Shown piece by piece: positions 29,177-37,447 of a stretch of 44,855 bases of DNA. The stretch comes from a virus. The notes beneath the pieces were generated by a model, which was not told the origin of the DNA, did no database searches, and saw nothing but the letters and a program-made list of their open reading frames with translations. Positions within the stretch are counted from its first letter, which is position 1. Every line of letters begins with the position of its first letter. The stretch is taken from positions 1-44,855 of IMG/VR virus record IMGVR_UViG_3300005253_000652; one strand, 5' to 3'. Position numbers and translations under genes: made by a program.

Positions 29177-30654
29177 TCGACACCGGCGACGCGATCGAGG
29201 TGCTGGCGACGCTGCCCGAGCGGCACTTTCATTGCGTGGTGACGAGCCCGCCGTACTTCGGCCTGCGCGACTACGGCACGGCGGAGTGGGAGGGTGGGGA
29301 CGCGACGTGCGATCACAACGATGCACAAAGGTCGTTCGCTGATGGTTGTATTGAGTGCGGTGGGAATATGGACAAGTTCACCGGAGACTGCAAACACTGT
29401 GATGATAGAAAACTGAAGCGGCAACTACGCGGAACACCCGAAAAAAACTATACCGCGAAAGACCCAACACGCCCGGATCTTCCCAACCCTCCGGCGTCAT
29501 GGTCTACCCGTGACGTAACGGTGAAGTCGGTGACAGGGGTTTGCCACAAGTGCGGCGCGAAGCGGATCGACCGCCAGGGCGGGCTCCAGTCCACGCCGGA
29601 CGAGTACGTGGCGTGGCTGGTCGAGGTGTTCAAGGGGGTCAAGCGCGTGCTGCGCGACGACGGCGTGTGCTTTGTGAACTTGGGGGATTCGTACAACGCG
29701 AACCAAGGCGCGGGGTTCAATGCACACGCAAAAACTCGGCCGCACCTTTCGGGCGAGGGCGTTGGGCAGAAAAGGATTCCCCATAGCAGCCGAAATACAG
29801 TGGCGAAGCGCCCCGCAGGTGTCAAGCCGAAGGATCTCATGGGTATGCCCTGGCGGGTCGCGTTCGCGCTGCAGGCGGACGGCTGGTGGCTGCGCAGCGC
29901 GATTATCTGGCACAAGCCTGCGCCGATGCCGGGCTCGCAGCAGGACCGCTGCACGTCGAGTTACGAGTTCGTGTTTCAGTTGACGAAGCGAGCGCGGTGC
30001 TACTTTGACTTGCACGCAATCAGGGAGAAGGGCGCGACCGGATCGTGGGATGCCATGCCACCGATCGGCGGCGTGAAGGCTCCGGGCAACAACGGCAACC
30101 CGGTGTATTCCGGCGATACACCAAGCAGCGATGGGATGAGAACGCCGCGAGATGTCTGGAAGATCGCGCACGACGGGTTCGCGGGCGCGCACTTCGCGAC
30201 GTTCCCAATCGAACTCCCCACCCGCTGCATCAAGGCCGCGACGAGCGAGCGCGGGTGCTGCCCGGCGTGCGGCGCGGCGTGGGTGCGGGTGGTGGAGAAG
30301 GACCGCAAGCCGACGCGACCCGGGCGGAACAACGTGAGCGATGAGACCGGGCGGGCCAACCGCGACGAGCAGCGGCACGTGACCGAGACCAAGACGGTCG
30401 GCTGGATGGCTGCGTGCAACTGCCCGCTCGATACGCGAACCAGGTCCGTCCCCTGCCGCGTCCTCGACCCGTTCATGGGCGCGGGCACGACCGCCATCGC
30501 CGCCAACCGCCTCGGCCGCGACTGGACCGGCATCGAACTCAACCCCGAGTACGTCAAAATGGCCAACGACCGCATCGGCAAGGACGCGAACCCGGCCACG
30601 CACCGGAGCGACGACGCGGGCGACGCGCCGCTGTTTGCGAAGGAGCAGGCATGA
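29173..30654 (+). CDS. DNA N4/N6 amino-methyltransferase
   Basis: A 493-aa DNA methyltransferase that should transfer a methyl group from S-adenosylmethionine to adenine N6 or cytosine N4. Motif IV TSPPYFGL is at 24-31 and the AdoMet-binding DPFMGAGTT at 432-440, the beta-class order. Between them lie zinc-ribbon-like inserts: CIECGG...CKHC and CHKCGAKR in the first 140 residues and CCPACG plus a later CNC near the end, likely target recognition or structural zinc sites. GTG 29173 follows GGAGGGCG. It could shield phage DNA from host restriction or pair with the nuclease at 31075. Confidence 0.85.
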   Translation: MIDTGDAIEVLATLPERHFHCVVTSPPYFGLRDYGTAEWEGGDATCDHNDAQRSFADGCIECGGNMDKFTGDCKHCDDRKLKRQLRGTPEKNYTAKDPTRPDLPNPPASWSTRDVTVKSVTGVCHKCGAKRIDRQGGLQSTPDEYVAWLVEVFKGVKRVLRDDGVCFVNLGDSYNANQGAGFNAHAKTRPHLSGEGVGQKRIPHSSRNTVAKRPAGVKPKDLMGMPWRVAFALQADGWWLRSAIIWHKPAPMPGSQQDRCTSSYEFVFQLTKRARCYFDLHAIREKGATGSWDAMPPIGGVKAPGNNGNPVYSGDTPSSDGMRTPRDVWKIAHDGFAGAHFATFPIELPTRCIKAATSERGCCPACGAAWVRVVEKDRKPTRPGRNNVSDETGRANRDEQRHVTETKTVGWMAACNCPLDTRTRSVPCRVLDPFMGAGTTAIAANRLGRDWTGIELNPEYVKMANDRIGKDANPATHRSDDAGDAPLFAKEQA

Positions 30655-30830
30655 GCACAACAACCACGCAACCTCGCGAGCATCTGGAAGAGCGCATCCA
30701 CATCCTCGAACTGGCTGTGCACGTCGCCGCCGGGTTGATCGGCGATCAGTTGGACAGCGATCTGTATTACCAATGGATCGACTTAAGCACGCGGGCAGAG
30801 TGGCTGCGCGTTCAGGAGTTCCCCGAATGA
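30651..30830 (+). CDS. Small helical protein
   Basis: A 59-aa protein with AGGAGCAGGC before ATG 30651. After a Thr-rich start it is helical (HLEERIHILELAVHVAAGLIGD) and acidic. It is coupled to the next gene by an ATGA overlap. Function unknown. Confidence 0.55.
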   Translation: MSTTTTQPREHLEERIHILELAVHVAAGLIGDQLDSDLYYQWIDLSTRAEWLRVQEFPE

Positions 30831-31078
30831 CCTGGCGCGACCAGCCACCATCGGAACGCGCCATGAATCGAGTCGCGCGCCAAGAACTCGCGAGCTGGCA
30901 GACGTTCGAGACGGGCGAGTGCGTGAAGGTCCAGCAGTACAACCCGCTCGACCCGCCCGCCCCGGCCGTGGTCGAGCGTGTGACGAAATCGCAGTTCTGC
31001 AACGTCGTGCACCTGCTGTTCGCGGACGGGTCGCGGCGCAGGCTTGCCGCGTGCCGGGTCAAGAGGGGGCGGCGATGA
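30827..31078 (+). CDS. Small basic hypothetical protein
   Basis: An 83-aa protein starting MTWRDQPPSERAMNRVARQELASW and continuing as a beta domain (GECVKVQQYNPL...NVVHLLFADGSRRRLAACRV). It ends with RGRR-like basic residues. Located between methyltransferase and nuclease genes. No recognised motif. Confidence 0.55.
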   Translation: MTWRDQPPSERAMNRVARQELASWQTFETGECVKVQQYNPLDPPAPAVVERVTKSQFCNVVHLLFADGSRRRLAACRVKRGRR

Positions 31079-31725
31079 AGTACGAGCACGAGATGACAGC
31101 GCCGATTCAGTCGTGGATCGAAGCGCGCGGCATGGTGGCGTACACCGAAGTGCCGTACTACTACTCGGCGATCGACCATGTGGGCGTGAACTGGGACACA
31201 CGCGGTCTCGTCCTAATCGAGACGAAGCTGTCGCTGAGTCGTGCGGTCGTGTGCCAGGCGAATATCAAGCGGATGCTGGGCGATGCCTACGTGGCTGTTG
31301 CCAGCAGGCCCCGCAAGGCGTCGATTGAATCCGCAACGCAGGCTGGCCTTGGCGTTCTGCGTGTCACAGAGAGCGGATGTGAGGAGCTCGCACCGCCCGG
31401 CGCGAAACTTGAACATCCGGTATATGCCAGCGGCCGCGACACGTTCATTGAGATACTCCGCCAGCTTGAGCCAGGAGGTACGGGCGGCCTGGCCTGCCTC
31501 AAAGGGCGCGGCCCGGCACAGGATGTTCACAAGGCGATCCAGCAGCACCTTGACGAGAACCCCAGTGCGACGTGGAGGGAGCTGTACCGGGATGTCCCGA
31601 ATCACTACGCGAGCTATCGCAGCCTGCAATCGTCGATGAAGGTGTTGGAGAACTTTAGCAAGGCCGAGCCGTTGCGCAGAACCACCATTGACACCGCCCG
31701 CGCAGGGCAAAGGAGCCTCCCATGA
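31075..31725 (+). CDS. PD-(D/E)XK nuclease-like protein
   Basis: A 216-aa protein with a restriction-endonuclease-like core in its first 70 residues: Glu6, Asp34 in AIDHVGV, and Glu49-x-Lys51 in VLIETKL, with Gln61 in the following helix. The C-terminal ~80 residues are helical (AQDVHKAIQQHLDENPSATWRELYRDV) and may bind DNA. It lies 420 nt after the DNA methyltransferase gene, so a restriction-modification pair is possible. A recombination or repair nuclease is the alternative. Confidence 0.65.
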   Translation: MKYEHEMTAPIQSWIEARGMVAYTEVPYYYSAIDHVGVNWDTRGLVLIETKLSLSRAVVCQANIKRMLGDAYVAVASRPRKASIESATQAGLGVLRVTESGCEELAPPGAKLEHPVYASGRDTFIEILRQLEPGGTGGLACLKGRGPAQDVHKAIQQHLDENPSATWRELYRDVPNHYASYRSLQSSMKVLENFSKAEPLRRTTIDTARAGQRSLP

Positions 31726-31937
31726 CAGCCACGAAGCAGATCAGCCCGCAGACCTCGCACCGACTCGTGGTGTTGCAACGGCGGCACGTGCAGGCACTCG
31801 CCGAGCATGACGCACTCAAAGCCGACCTGAAAGCGAAGCGAGAGCAACTGGACGACATCACGATGCAGACTTTCGACCTGATCCGAGACGAGGATCCTGA
31901 CGGAACGCTGTACGCGAAGGGCGACAATGCTGACTGA
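31722..31937 (+). CDS. Coiled-coil early protein
   Basis: A 71-aa protein dominated by a charged helix (LQRRHVQALAEHDALKADLKAKREQLDDITMQ) with heptad-like spacing, ending in an acidic tail. It overlaps the RusA gene by 11 nt. Function unknown. Confidence 0.55.
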   Translation: MTATKQISPQTSHRLVVLQRRHVQALAEHDALKADLKAKREQLDDITMQTFDLIRDEDPDGTLYAKGDNAD

Positions 31938-32400
31938 GCCCGCGATCGCGTTCAGGGTCTACGGGATCCCCAAGCCGCAGCCGCGGAGCAAGCCGTACGT
32001 GCTCAAGGGCACGGGCAAGGCCAGGTTGTACGACCCCGGGACTGCGTTCGCGTGGCGCGCGGCCGTGCGCGACGAGGCGATCAAGGTGTGCCCCGACAAG
32101 CCGATCGTGTGCGGGGTCGAGTTGCGGCTGACGTTCTGGATGCCCCGGCCTCAGCACCACTATCGCACCGGCAAGCGCGCGGGCGAGCTCAAAGCGAATG
32201 CGCCACGATACCACATCGGCATGAACAAGAACGACCTGGACAATCTGGAGAAGGTGGTCATGGACGCGCTGACCGATGCGAATTACTGGCGGGGTGATGG
32301 GCTCGTGTGCCGGAAGTACAGCGAGAAGCAATACGGCGAGCGCCCGGGTGTCGAGATCACGATCTACGAACTGCTGAACGAACAGGAGAACGGAACATGA
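31927..32400 (+). CDS. rusA: RusA-like Holliday junction resolvase
   Basis: A 157-aa resolvase that cleaves four-way DNA junctions, useful before packaging or in recombination. It shows the RusA family pattern: GIPKPQPRSKPY at 13-24, a middle beta region, and the catalytic block KNDLDNLEKVVMDALTD (about 98-114), where the aspartates bind metal, followed by the region around GDGLVC. Length and order fit the family. It works with the exonuclease gene at 23385 as a recombination set. Confidence 0.85.
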   Translation: MLTEPAIAFRVYGIPKPQPRSKPYVLKGTGKARLYDPGTAFAWRAAVRDEAIKVCPDKPIVCGVELRLTFWMPRPQHHYRTGKRAGELKANAPRYHIGMNKNDLDNLEKVVMDALTDANYWRGDGLVCRKYSEKQYGERPGVEITIYELLNEQENGT

Positions 32401-32774
32401 GCGACGTGCTGGAAGCGACAAAGAAGAATCACACGACATGCGCTGGGTGTGGATGCGTGACGTGCCGCGCCTACAACGAGATCGAGGAGCTGCGCGCGGC
32501 GATCTGCGACAGGTTTGGACTCAACAAGATCAGTGGCGAGGTGTTGTACTCGGCGGACGACCCTCCAATAACGTCCGCGGTTTACGCCACCATCCTCCGC
32601 GTCCTCAAAGAAGAACAGGAGCAACGCAATGCAGACTGGCACCCCGGAACTCATGTGCGCATTCGACCCGCGCGAGTACGGACCGGAGACCATCGCGGTG
32701 CTCGCCCGCTACAAGATCCCGCGACTGGAGATCATCTACGCGCGGGACGTGGGCGGGCCAGCGCCGGGCATTGA
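32397..32774 (+). CDS. Small cysteine-rich protein with an extended 3' end
   Basis: An ORF of 125 aa starting at ATG 32397. The first ~78 residues look genuine: CAGCGCVTCRAYNEIEELRAAICDRFGLN, with a C-x2-C-x-C-x2-C-type cluster. The last ~48 residues (from about 32629) are Arg/Gly-rich and lie out of frame with the next gene, as if an original stop near 32630 was lost. Function unknown. Confidence 0.5.
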   Translation: MSDVLEATKKNHTTCAGCGCVTCRAYNEIEELRAAICDRFGLNKISGEVLYSADDPPITSAVYATILRVLKEEQEQRNADWHPGTHVRIRPARVRTGDHRGARPLQDPATGDHLRAGRGRASAGH

Positions 32775-33372
32775 GTTCACGGAGGCTCACCAGCTGTTCA
32801 GGATGCGTCTCCGAGAGGAGGTGCGGAAGCATCCGCCCGGCTCAATGCGCATACTCGACATCGAAGACGCCGACCATTCTGATCTGTTCTACCTGATCTG
32901 CCTGGCCGACATGCAATACGCCGACCCCACGGGCAAGTTCTCGCTCTACAACATCCCAGGCACGCAGCGACCAACATTCCCACCTGTCTACCACGACTTC
33001 TTTACGAACCAGGTCTACATCGGGAAGTGGACCGAGGCGCGCGTGGAGTTCCTACGCGACACCCTGATCCCGCTCGCGAGTGCTATCGGAAACAAGCCGG
33101 TCGTGCTCCTGTCCTGGCACCGGCGTCAGGCTGGCGGCAAGGGCAGTGAGGGCAACGGCGAACAGCTGGAGCCGACTGAGGTCCACGAGCAGTCCGCGAT
33201 CATCCGCGAACTGGGCGGCATTGAGGCCGCGTGGGGCAAGGGGGAGGCGCTTGGCTCTACGTCGTGGCCGGGTCCGCTGGGCGACGAGGGAATCGCGAAT
33301 TACATGGAGATGCTGGCTCGTTCGCACGGGCTGGTGGCGAGCGACACGGGAGACACGGGAGACGTGGCATGA
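32629..33372 (+). CDS. Hypothetical protein, possible TIM-barrel enzyme
   Basis: A 247-aa protein after the strong ribosome cassette AGGAGCAACGCA. Alternating strand-helix units, RILDIEDADHSD with neighbouring acidic residues near 83, KPVVLLSWHRRQ near 157 and a final ANYMEMLARSHG suggest a TIM-barrel-like fold. Acidic strand-end residues would suit a glycoside hydrolase, and no other endolysin candidate is visible. This is low-confidence inference; it could equally be an unrelated enzyme. Confidence 0.55.
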   Translation: MQTGTPELMCAFDPREYGPETIAVLARYKIPRLEIIYARDVGGPAPGIEFTEAHQLFRMRLREEVRKHPPGSMRILDIEDADHSDLFYLICLADMQYADPTGKFSLYNIPGTQRPTFPPVYHDFFTNQVYIGKWTEARVEFLRDTLIPLASAIGNKPVVLLSWHRRQAGGKGSEGNGEQLEPTEVHEQSAIIRELGGIEAAWGKGEALGSTSWPGPLGDEGIANYMEMLARSHGLVASDTGDTGDVA

Positions 33373-33563
33373 AACGAATCCGCCAGCAGCGCATGGTTGA
33401 CGACTTGATGCGTATTGAACGTGAATGGAGGTGTGAGCGCGGTCACTCCCTAATCTCCGATTATCACGCGATGTGGGGGGTGCTCGAACGCATCCGCATC
33501 GAATTAGTGGACGACCTCAATGACACTGACAAGCCCGCGAGCGAGGACGGAGGTGCGGTGTGA
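33369..33563 (+). CDS. Small helical protein
   Basis: A 64-aa protein (MKRIRQQRMVDDLMRIEREWRCERG...) with a basic helix and an acidic tail. Overlaps are ATGA-type at the start and GTGA at the end. Function unknown. Confidence 0.5.
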   Translation: MKRIRQQRMVDDLMRIEREWRCERGHSLISDYHAMWGVLERIRIELVDDLNDTDKPASEDGGAV

Positions 33564-34099
33564 GCAAGCTTGACAACACGAACTACGGACCCGGCACGTA
33601 CCGTCACGAGCGGCACTGCAAGGCGAGCCGGGAGTACTCGCAGGGGAGTCCCGGTTGCACATGCAAGCCCGGCGTCCTCACAGACTTCGAGAAGGGCAAG
33701 ATCGAGCAGGCGCGGCAGGACAAGGTGCGCGTGGACGGGCTGCTGGACGAGATGCGGGGCAGGCTCACCGCCGCGAACGAGCGGGCGGAGGGTCTAAGCG
33801 ACGCCAACGAAGCGCTTGGCTCTGAGCGGGATGGGTGGCTGCGCAAACTCGGCGCCATGACTTTGGCTCGCGACGACTCGACGCGGCACAACACAGAACT
33901 GGCCAAGTTGATCGCCGCCCGCGACGCGACGATCACGCGGCTGGGGAAGGCGTTGCCAGATCCTGTGAAACTGAGACTACTCGCCGACTGGCACGATACG
34001 TATGACCAACCCAGGCAACCACGAGGGCATGAAGTGCAGGACGATCTGAGGCGCTGGGCTGATGAAGCCGAGGCCGCGCGCGAGGGGGCGGGCGACTGA
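33560..34099 (+). CDS. Coiled-coil protein with N-terminal Cys/His cluster
   Basis: A 179-aa protein from GTG 33560. Residues 1-40 carry H-x2-H-x-C and CTC motifs that could bind zinc. Residues about 45-140 form a long coiled coil (QARQDKVRVDGLLDEMRGRL, ANERAEGLSDANEAL). The C-terminus is helical and charged. The layout is shared with the 35859 product. Function unknown. Confidence 0.55.
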   Translation: MSKLDNTNYGPGTYRHERHCKASREYSQGSPGCTCKPGVLTDFEKGKIEQARQDKVRVDGLLDEMRGRLTAANERAEGLSDANEALGSERDGWLRKLGAMTLARDDSTRHNTELAKLIAARDATITRLGKALPDPVKLRLLADWHDTYDQPRQPRGHEVQDDLRRWADEAEAAREGAGD

Positions 34100-34140
34100 A
34101 CCCCAGTGTGGGGGGGCGGGGCTGGAAAAGGAAACAAACG

Positions 34141-34620
34141 ATGACCGACAACGGAATTCGTACCTGCACAGGGTGCGGCGAGCGCAAAAGCGTGAGCAAG
34201 TTCTACAGGGTGGCGAAAGATTCAGACGCCTTCAGGCCTAGGTGCAGGGCGTGCACCGACGACCAGGCGTTGCAATACCGCAAGAAGAACAGGGTCGCAA
34301 TTAGAGACTTGAATCGCTCCTACAGGGCTCGATACCCAGAACGTCAGCGTGCGGCACAGCGTCGATACACCGAATCGCACGGGCCAGAGCGAACCGCTAG
34401 ATCCCGCGCGTGGCGGGCCGAAGACCCCCGCCGCAATCGAGCGCACGCCCTTGTGGATGCCGCAATCCGAAGGGGCACTTTGGTCCGGCCGAAGTGTTGC
34501 AGTGGGTGCGGCCGGGAGGCTGTGATTCATGCGCATCACGACGATTATGCCAAGCCCCTGGTGGTTCGTTGGCTGTGTGCCAGTTGCCACCGCTTCCTGC
34601 ACAACAAGGCCGCCGAATAG
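34141..34620 (+). CDS. HNH endonuclease with 15-aa repeats
   Basis: A 159-aa HNH nuclease. It has an N-terminal zinc finger (CTGCGERK...CRACTD), four 15-aa charged repeats at residues 44-103, and a C-terminal HNH domain with CSGCG, the HAHHDDY metal-binding block, PLVVRWLCASC and a final H. The family often behaves as free-standing homing endonucleases, and this copy is a stand-alone cassette with its own spacer. ATG 34141 follows GGAAAAGGAAAC. Confidence 0.8.
   Translation: MTDNGIRTCTGCGERKSVSKFYRVAKDSDAFRPRCRACTDDQALQYRKKNRVAIRDLNRSYRARYPERQRAAQRRYTESHGPERTARSRAWRAEDPRRNRAHALVDAAIRRGTLVRPKCCSGCGREAVIHAHHDDYAKPLVVRWLCASCHRFLHNKAAE
34270..34449 (+). repeat. Four 45-nt repeats encoding 15-aa units
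   Basis: Four diverged in-frame 45-nt units in the HNH gene, each beginning R or Q followed by aromatic and Arg residues. The 15-aa period equals that of the HNH gene at 12911, although the domain after the repeats belongs to a different HNH subtype. Confidence 0.5.
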
Positions 34621-34637
34621 CGCCATGCGGGCGAGGC

Positions 34638-34674
34638 GGGGCGTGTCGCTACGGCGTGCGCCCCGTCTTTACTT
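34638..34674 (+). terminator. Terminator after the HNH gene
   Basis: GGGGCG at 34638-34643 pairs with CGCCCC at 34659-34664 across a 15-nt loop, followed by GTCTTTACTT. It probably ends the long early transcript. Confidence 0.55.
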
Positions 34675-34696
34675 GACCCGGGGCATGGCATAGAAT
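34668..34696 (+). promoter_or_regulatory. Promoter candidate for the membrane/late block
   Basis: TTTACT at 34668-34673, a 17-nt spacer and TAGAAT at 34691-34696. It overlaps the tail of the terminator and lies 45 nt before the membrane protein gene. Matches are four and five of six, respectively. Confidence 0.45.
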
Positions 34697-34740
34697 CGCC
34701 CACGTCGATTCCGCGACCCGCATGGCCCGGAGTCTGACGC

Positions 34741-35478
34741 ATGGCATGGACGCCCACGGGGCTGGGGGACCGAATCACAACGCTTCGCAGGCGGTGGCCG
34801 CTGGCCCGTGTGCTGTTCAGCGCGCTGTGGACGATCGCGGCCGTGCTGGCTGTGGCCGTGGTGCTGGCGGTGATTGCGGGCGTGGCGACGAGCGTGGGCG
34901 GGTGTGCCGGGCCGGTCTTCCGCGAGCCGCAGATTGAGCCGCCGCCCACAATCGCACTCCCGCCCACGGTCGAGCCCCAACCCGCACCCGAGCCCGAGGA
35001 AGTGCTCGGCTCGGTCATCTACCAACTCCTGTGGCTCATCAAGCCGCTGGCCCTGGTCGTGCTGGCGATCTGGATCCTCGCGGTCTGGAAGCCGTGGCTG
35101 TCCATGCGTGTGGCGTGGGGCGCGTCGCTGGGGCTGGGCGGCCTGATCGTGCTGGCATGGCTCGTGGCGTACCTGGCGAAGTACAGCGACTGGGTGATGA
35201 TCGGCGGCGGGCTGGCCGCTCTGGCGATCTGCGTGTGGTTCTACTGGCCGCTGGTGAAGGCGCTGCGGGCGCGGCGTGTGATGCGAGAGAGCGTCAGGGC
35301 GATCGAACGCGGCGGGCACGGCTTTGACATCGGCATGGCGAGACTCGCGGCGGCCGGGGTCTGGGCTGCGAACGGCGGCGACAAGGTTCGGATCGGCTGG
35401 CCGGTGTCCAAGCGGGTGAAGATCGGGCCGAGTGCCGAGCGGCTGCGGCCGGACGTGGACGTGGGGGAACGCCCATGA
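34741..35478 (+). CDS. Four-span membrane protein with proline-rich loop
   Basis: A 245-aa membrane protein with hydrophobic segments at about 24-48, 92-112, 122-143 and 150-170. A periplasmic- or cytoplasmic-side Pro/Glu-rich loop (PQIEPPPTIALPPTVEPQPAPEPEE) separates the first from the second. The C-terminal ~65 residues are soluble and basic. It starts a new transcription unit with several small membrane genes, so a holin or envelope-modifying role is possible. The family is not recognised. Confidence 0.65.
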   Translation: MAWTPTGLGDRITTLRRRWPLARVLFSALWTIAAVLAVAVVLAVIAGVATSVGGCAGPVFREPQIEPPPTIALPPTVEPQPAPEPEEVLGSVIYQLLWLIKPLALVVLAIWILAVWKPWLSMRVAWGASLGLGGLIVLAWLVAYLAKYSDWVMIGGGLAALAICVWFYWPLVKALRARRVMRESVRAIERGGHGFDIGMARLAAAGVWAANGGDKVRIGWPVSKRVKIGPSAERLRPDVDVGERP

Positions 35479-35585
35479 GCCTCCCCGCCCAGATCATCGC
35501 GTCGGTCTGCCTGGCGTACCCGGCCGCGTTCGTGGCCGCGTGGATCGTGACGGGGTGGCTGCCGAAGCGGCGGAGGGGCGGGTAG
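35475..35585 (+). CDS. 36-aa single-span membrane protein
   Basis: ATG 35475 (ATGA overlap) to TAG 35583-35585. One hydrophobic helix (IIASVCLAYPAAFVAAWIV) and a strongly basic tail PKRRRGG. Such a topology occurs in small holins and spanin-type partners. Coupling with the 245-aa membrane protein suggests they act together. Confidence 0.5.
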   Translation: MSLPAQIIASVCLAYPAAFVAAWIVTGWLPKRRRGG

Positions 35586-35782
35586 TGGCGTACGTCCGCA
35601 CGACATGGCGATGCCCCGAGTGCAATCACCGCTGGTCGCTCTACCACACCTACTGCGGCGCGTGCCTCAAGTACGCCAGACCTATCGAGTTCCGATACGA
35701 GCCGGACCCAGATGATTGCGAGATAACGGTGGTGTACGACCCCGCCACTTGGACCTGCACGCCGGCGGGAGCAACCGCATGA
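35585..35782 (+). CDS. Small zinc-ribbon protein
   Basis: A 65-aa protein from GTG 35585 (TAGTG overlap) with a classical zinc ribbon, CPEC...CGAC, in residues 10-30 and an acidic second half. Function unknown; ribosome signals depend on coupling with the preceding ORF. Confidence 0.6.
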   Translation: MAYVRTTWRCPECNHRWSLYHTYCGACLKYARPIEFRYEPDPDDCEITVVYDPATWTCTPAGATA

Positions 35783-35862
35783 CCGCGCGCGCAACTGTCA
35801 ATCTGAGCCGCATTGTGTTTGGCTATCAGTTGCTGGCCGAGCGGGCGGAGGTGACGGCGTGA
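35779..35862 (+). CDS. 27-aa micro-protein
   Basis: ATG 35779 follows GGGAGCAACCGC, the same initiation cassette seen at other genes here. The peptide MTARATVNLSRIVFGYQLLA... ends at TGA 35860-35862, overlapping the next GTG. It is either a tiny functional peptide or a leader that couples translation. Confidence 0.4.
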   Translation: MTARATVNLSRIVFGYQLLAERAEVTA

Positions 35863-36275
35863 GCGAATACCCCAGCCACGTATGCTCGACGCATCGCAAC
35901 CCGAATTATGACCCGGAGTGTCCGCGATGCAATCCGGTGCTGGGCCGCTTGAAAGCCAAACTCGCCGCGGCGAAAAAGCGAATAGGTGAGTTGGTAACGT
36001 GGAAAAACGTACACTTAGACGACGCCACCGACCTCGCCGCGGCCGCGGCCGAGCGCGACGAGGCGCTGACAGACCTAGAAGCCACGCGGGTGGCGCGCGA
36101 CAAGTTCGTGGCGCACGCCTGCGGGTATCGCGACGAGCGCGACCGGCTGCGGGAGGAGGCGAGGCGCTACGGGCGACACACACTGATGTGCCTGTGGGAT
36201 CCCGATGACGAGACCGACTGTGACTGTGGCTGGCAAGAGATTGAAGACAAGATGAAGATGGAACGCACCAAATGA
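35859..36275 (+). CDS. Coiled-coil protein with zinc-finger-like ends
   Basis: A 138-aa protein from GTG 35859. It starts with C/H residues (HVCSTHRNPNYDPECPRC), has a long helical centre (RLKAKLAAAKKRIGELV, AAERDEALTDLEATRVARDKF) and ends with a CDCGW segment. It resembles the 33560 product in architecture. Function unknown. Confidence 0.55.
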   Translation: MSEYPSHVCSTHRNPNYDPECPRCNPVLGRLKAKLAAAKKRIGELVTWKNVHLDDATDLAAAAAERDEALTDLEATRVARDKFVAHACGYRDERDRLREEARRYGRHTLMCLWDPDDETDCDCGWQEIEDKMKMERTK

Positions 36276-37204
36276 CAACAGCGGCGGGGACAGTGGGCGT
36301 AAGCGGTAAGCGCAATGGCCGAGGCTGCGCCGCCCCCCCGCCGTTCACCTTCGAGCCCGGCAAGTACGACCCCAACGTCGCCATCGTCCACTGCAACGTC
36401 AAGAGCATGACCACCTTCGAGCAGTGGTTCCTCTGCTTCAGCGACCAGCACTGGGACAACCCGTTCTGCGATCGCGAGCTGCTCACCCGCGTGTTCGACC
36501 AGGCGGTCGAGCGCGGCGCGGGCATCATCATCCCTGGCGATTTCTTCTGCGCCATGCAGGGCAAGTGGGATAAGCGCGCCGACAAGTCGATGCTGCGGCC
36601 CGAGCATCAGACCAGCGCGTACCTCGACTCGCTGGTGACGACCGCCGCCGACTGGCTGGCGCCGTACGCCCACAACCTGATCGTGTTCGGCTACGGCAAC
36701 CACGAGACCTCGATCCAGAAGCGGCACGAGACCGACCTGCTGGAGCGGCTGGTGGCAACGCTCAACGACCGCACGGGCTCGCACATCCTCACCGGCGGCT
36801 ACTCGGGCTGGGTCAAGTTCAGATTCAAGCGCGACAAGCAGGCGCTCAGCCGCAACCTGTGGTACTTCCACGGCAGCGGCGGCGGCGGGCCGGTCACGAA
36901 GGACATGATCCAGCGCAACCGGCAGATGCAGTTCGTCGGCAACGCGGACATCATGTGCAGCGGGCACACGCACGACCAGTGGTCGGACATGAACGTCGTG
37001 CTGCACCTGAACGATCAGGGTCGGGTCGAGCGGCGAGAGATGCTGTACTTGAAGCTGGGGTGCGCGAAGGACGACTACGGGTCGGGCGCGAAGGGGTGGC
37101 ACGTCGAGACGGGCAAGCCGCCGAAGCCGCTCGGGGGGTACTGGCTGAGGTTCTATTGGGATGGCAGGCGCGGTCTGTGTATGGAAGAAAGGCGGGCGCG
37201 ATGA
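36272..37204 (+). CDS. Calcineurin-like metallophosphoesterase
   Basis: A 310-aa phosphoesterase with the full two-metal motif set: SDQH (Asp58, His60), PGD (Asp90), GNHE (142-145), a His200 region and GHTH (231-234). Substrates in this fold include nucleotides and DNA ends. The GNHE-to-GHTH spacing and the presence of long inserts around 95-130 are unusual enough that the substrate cannot be named. The start is in an ATGA overlap. Confidence 0.83.
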   Translation: MTTAAGTVGVSGKRNGRGCAAPPPFTFEPGKYDPNVAIVHCNVKSMTTFEQWFLCFSDQHWDNPFCDRELLTRVFDQAVERGAGIIIPGDFFCAMQGKWDKRADKSMLRPEHQTSAYLDSLVTTAADWLAPYAHNLIVFGYGNHETSIQKRHETDLLERLVATLNDRTGSHILTGGYSGWVKFRFKRDKQALSRNLWYFHGSGGGGPVTKDMIQRNRQMQFVGNADIMCSGHTHDQWSDMNVVLHLNDQGRVERREMLYLKLGCAKDDYGSGAKGWHVETGKPPKPLGGYWLRFYWDGRRGLCMEERRAR

Positions 37205-37443
37205 AGGCACCACCGGGCGGGTCCGTGTGGACGATCGAGCAAACCCTGACTGAATACTGGGTCACACTGTACCGCGACGGCCCGCCGGTATTCACCATCA
37301 AGGTGTGGGCAACCTGTCCGGAGGCGGCGGAGGTGTTTCTCAAGCCGCACACACTGGGACCGATGGCGGCGCGTTCGCGGATTGGCGTTGCCGAGTGCGA
37401 ACCAGAACCCGAGGCGGGCGCGATGAACGGGGCGGAAGGTTGA
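37201..37443 (+). CDS. Small hypothetical protein
   Basis: An 80-aa protein with a compact beta domain (VWTIEQTLTEYWVTLYRDGPPVFTIKV), then a helix and an acidic tail. Coupled to the phosphoesterase gene by ATGA. Function unknown. Confidence 0.5.
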   Translation: MKAPPGGSVWTIEQTLTEYWVTLYRDGPPVFTIKVWATCPEAAEVFLKPHTLGPMAARSRIGVAECEPEPEAGAMNGAEG

Positions 37444-37447
37444 CGGT

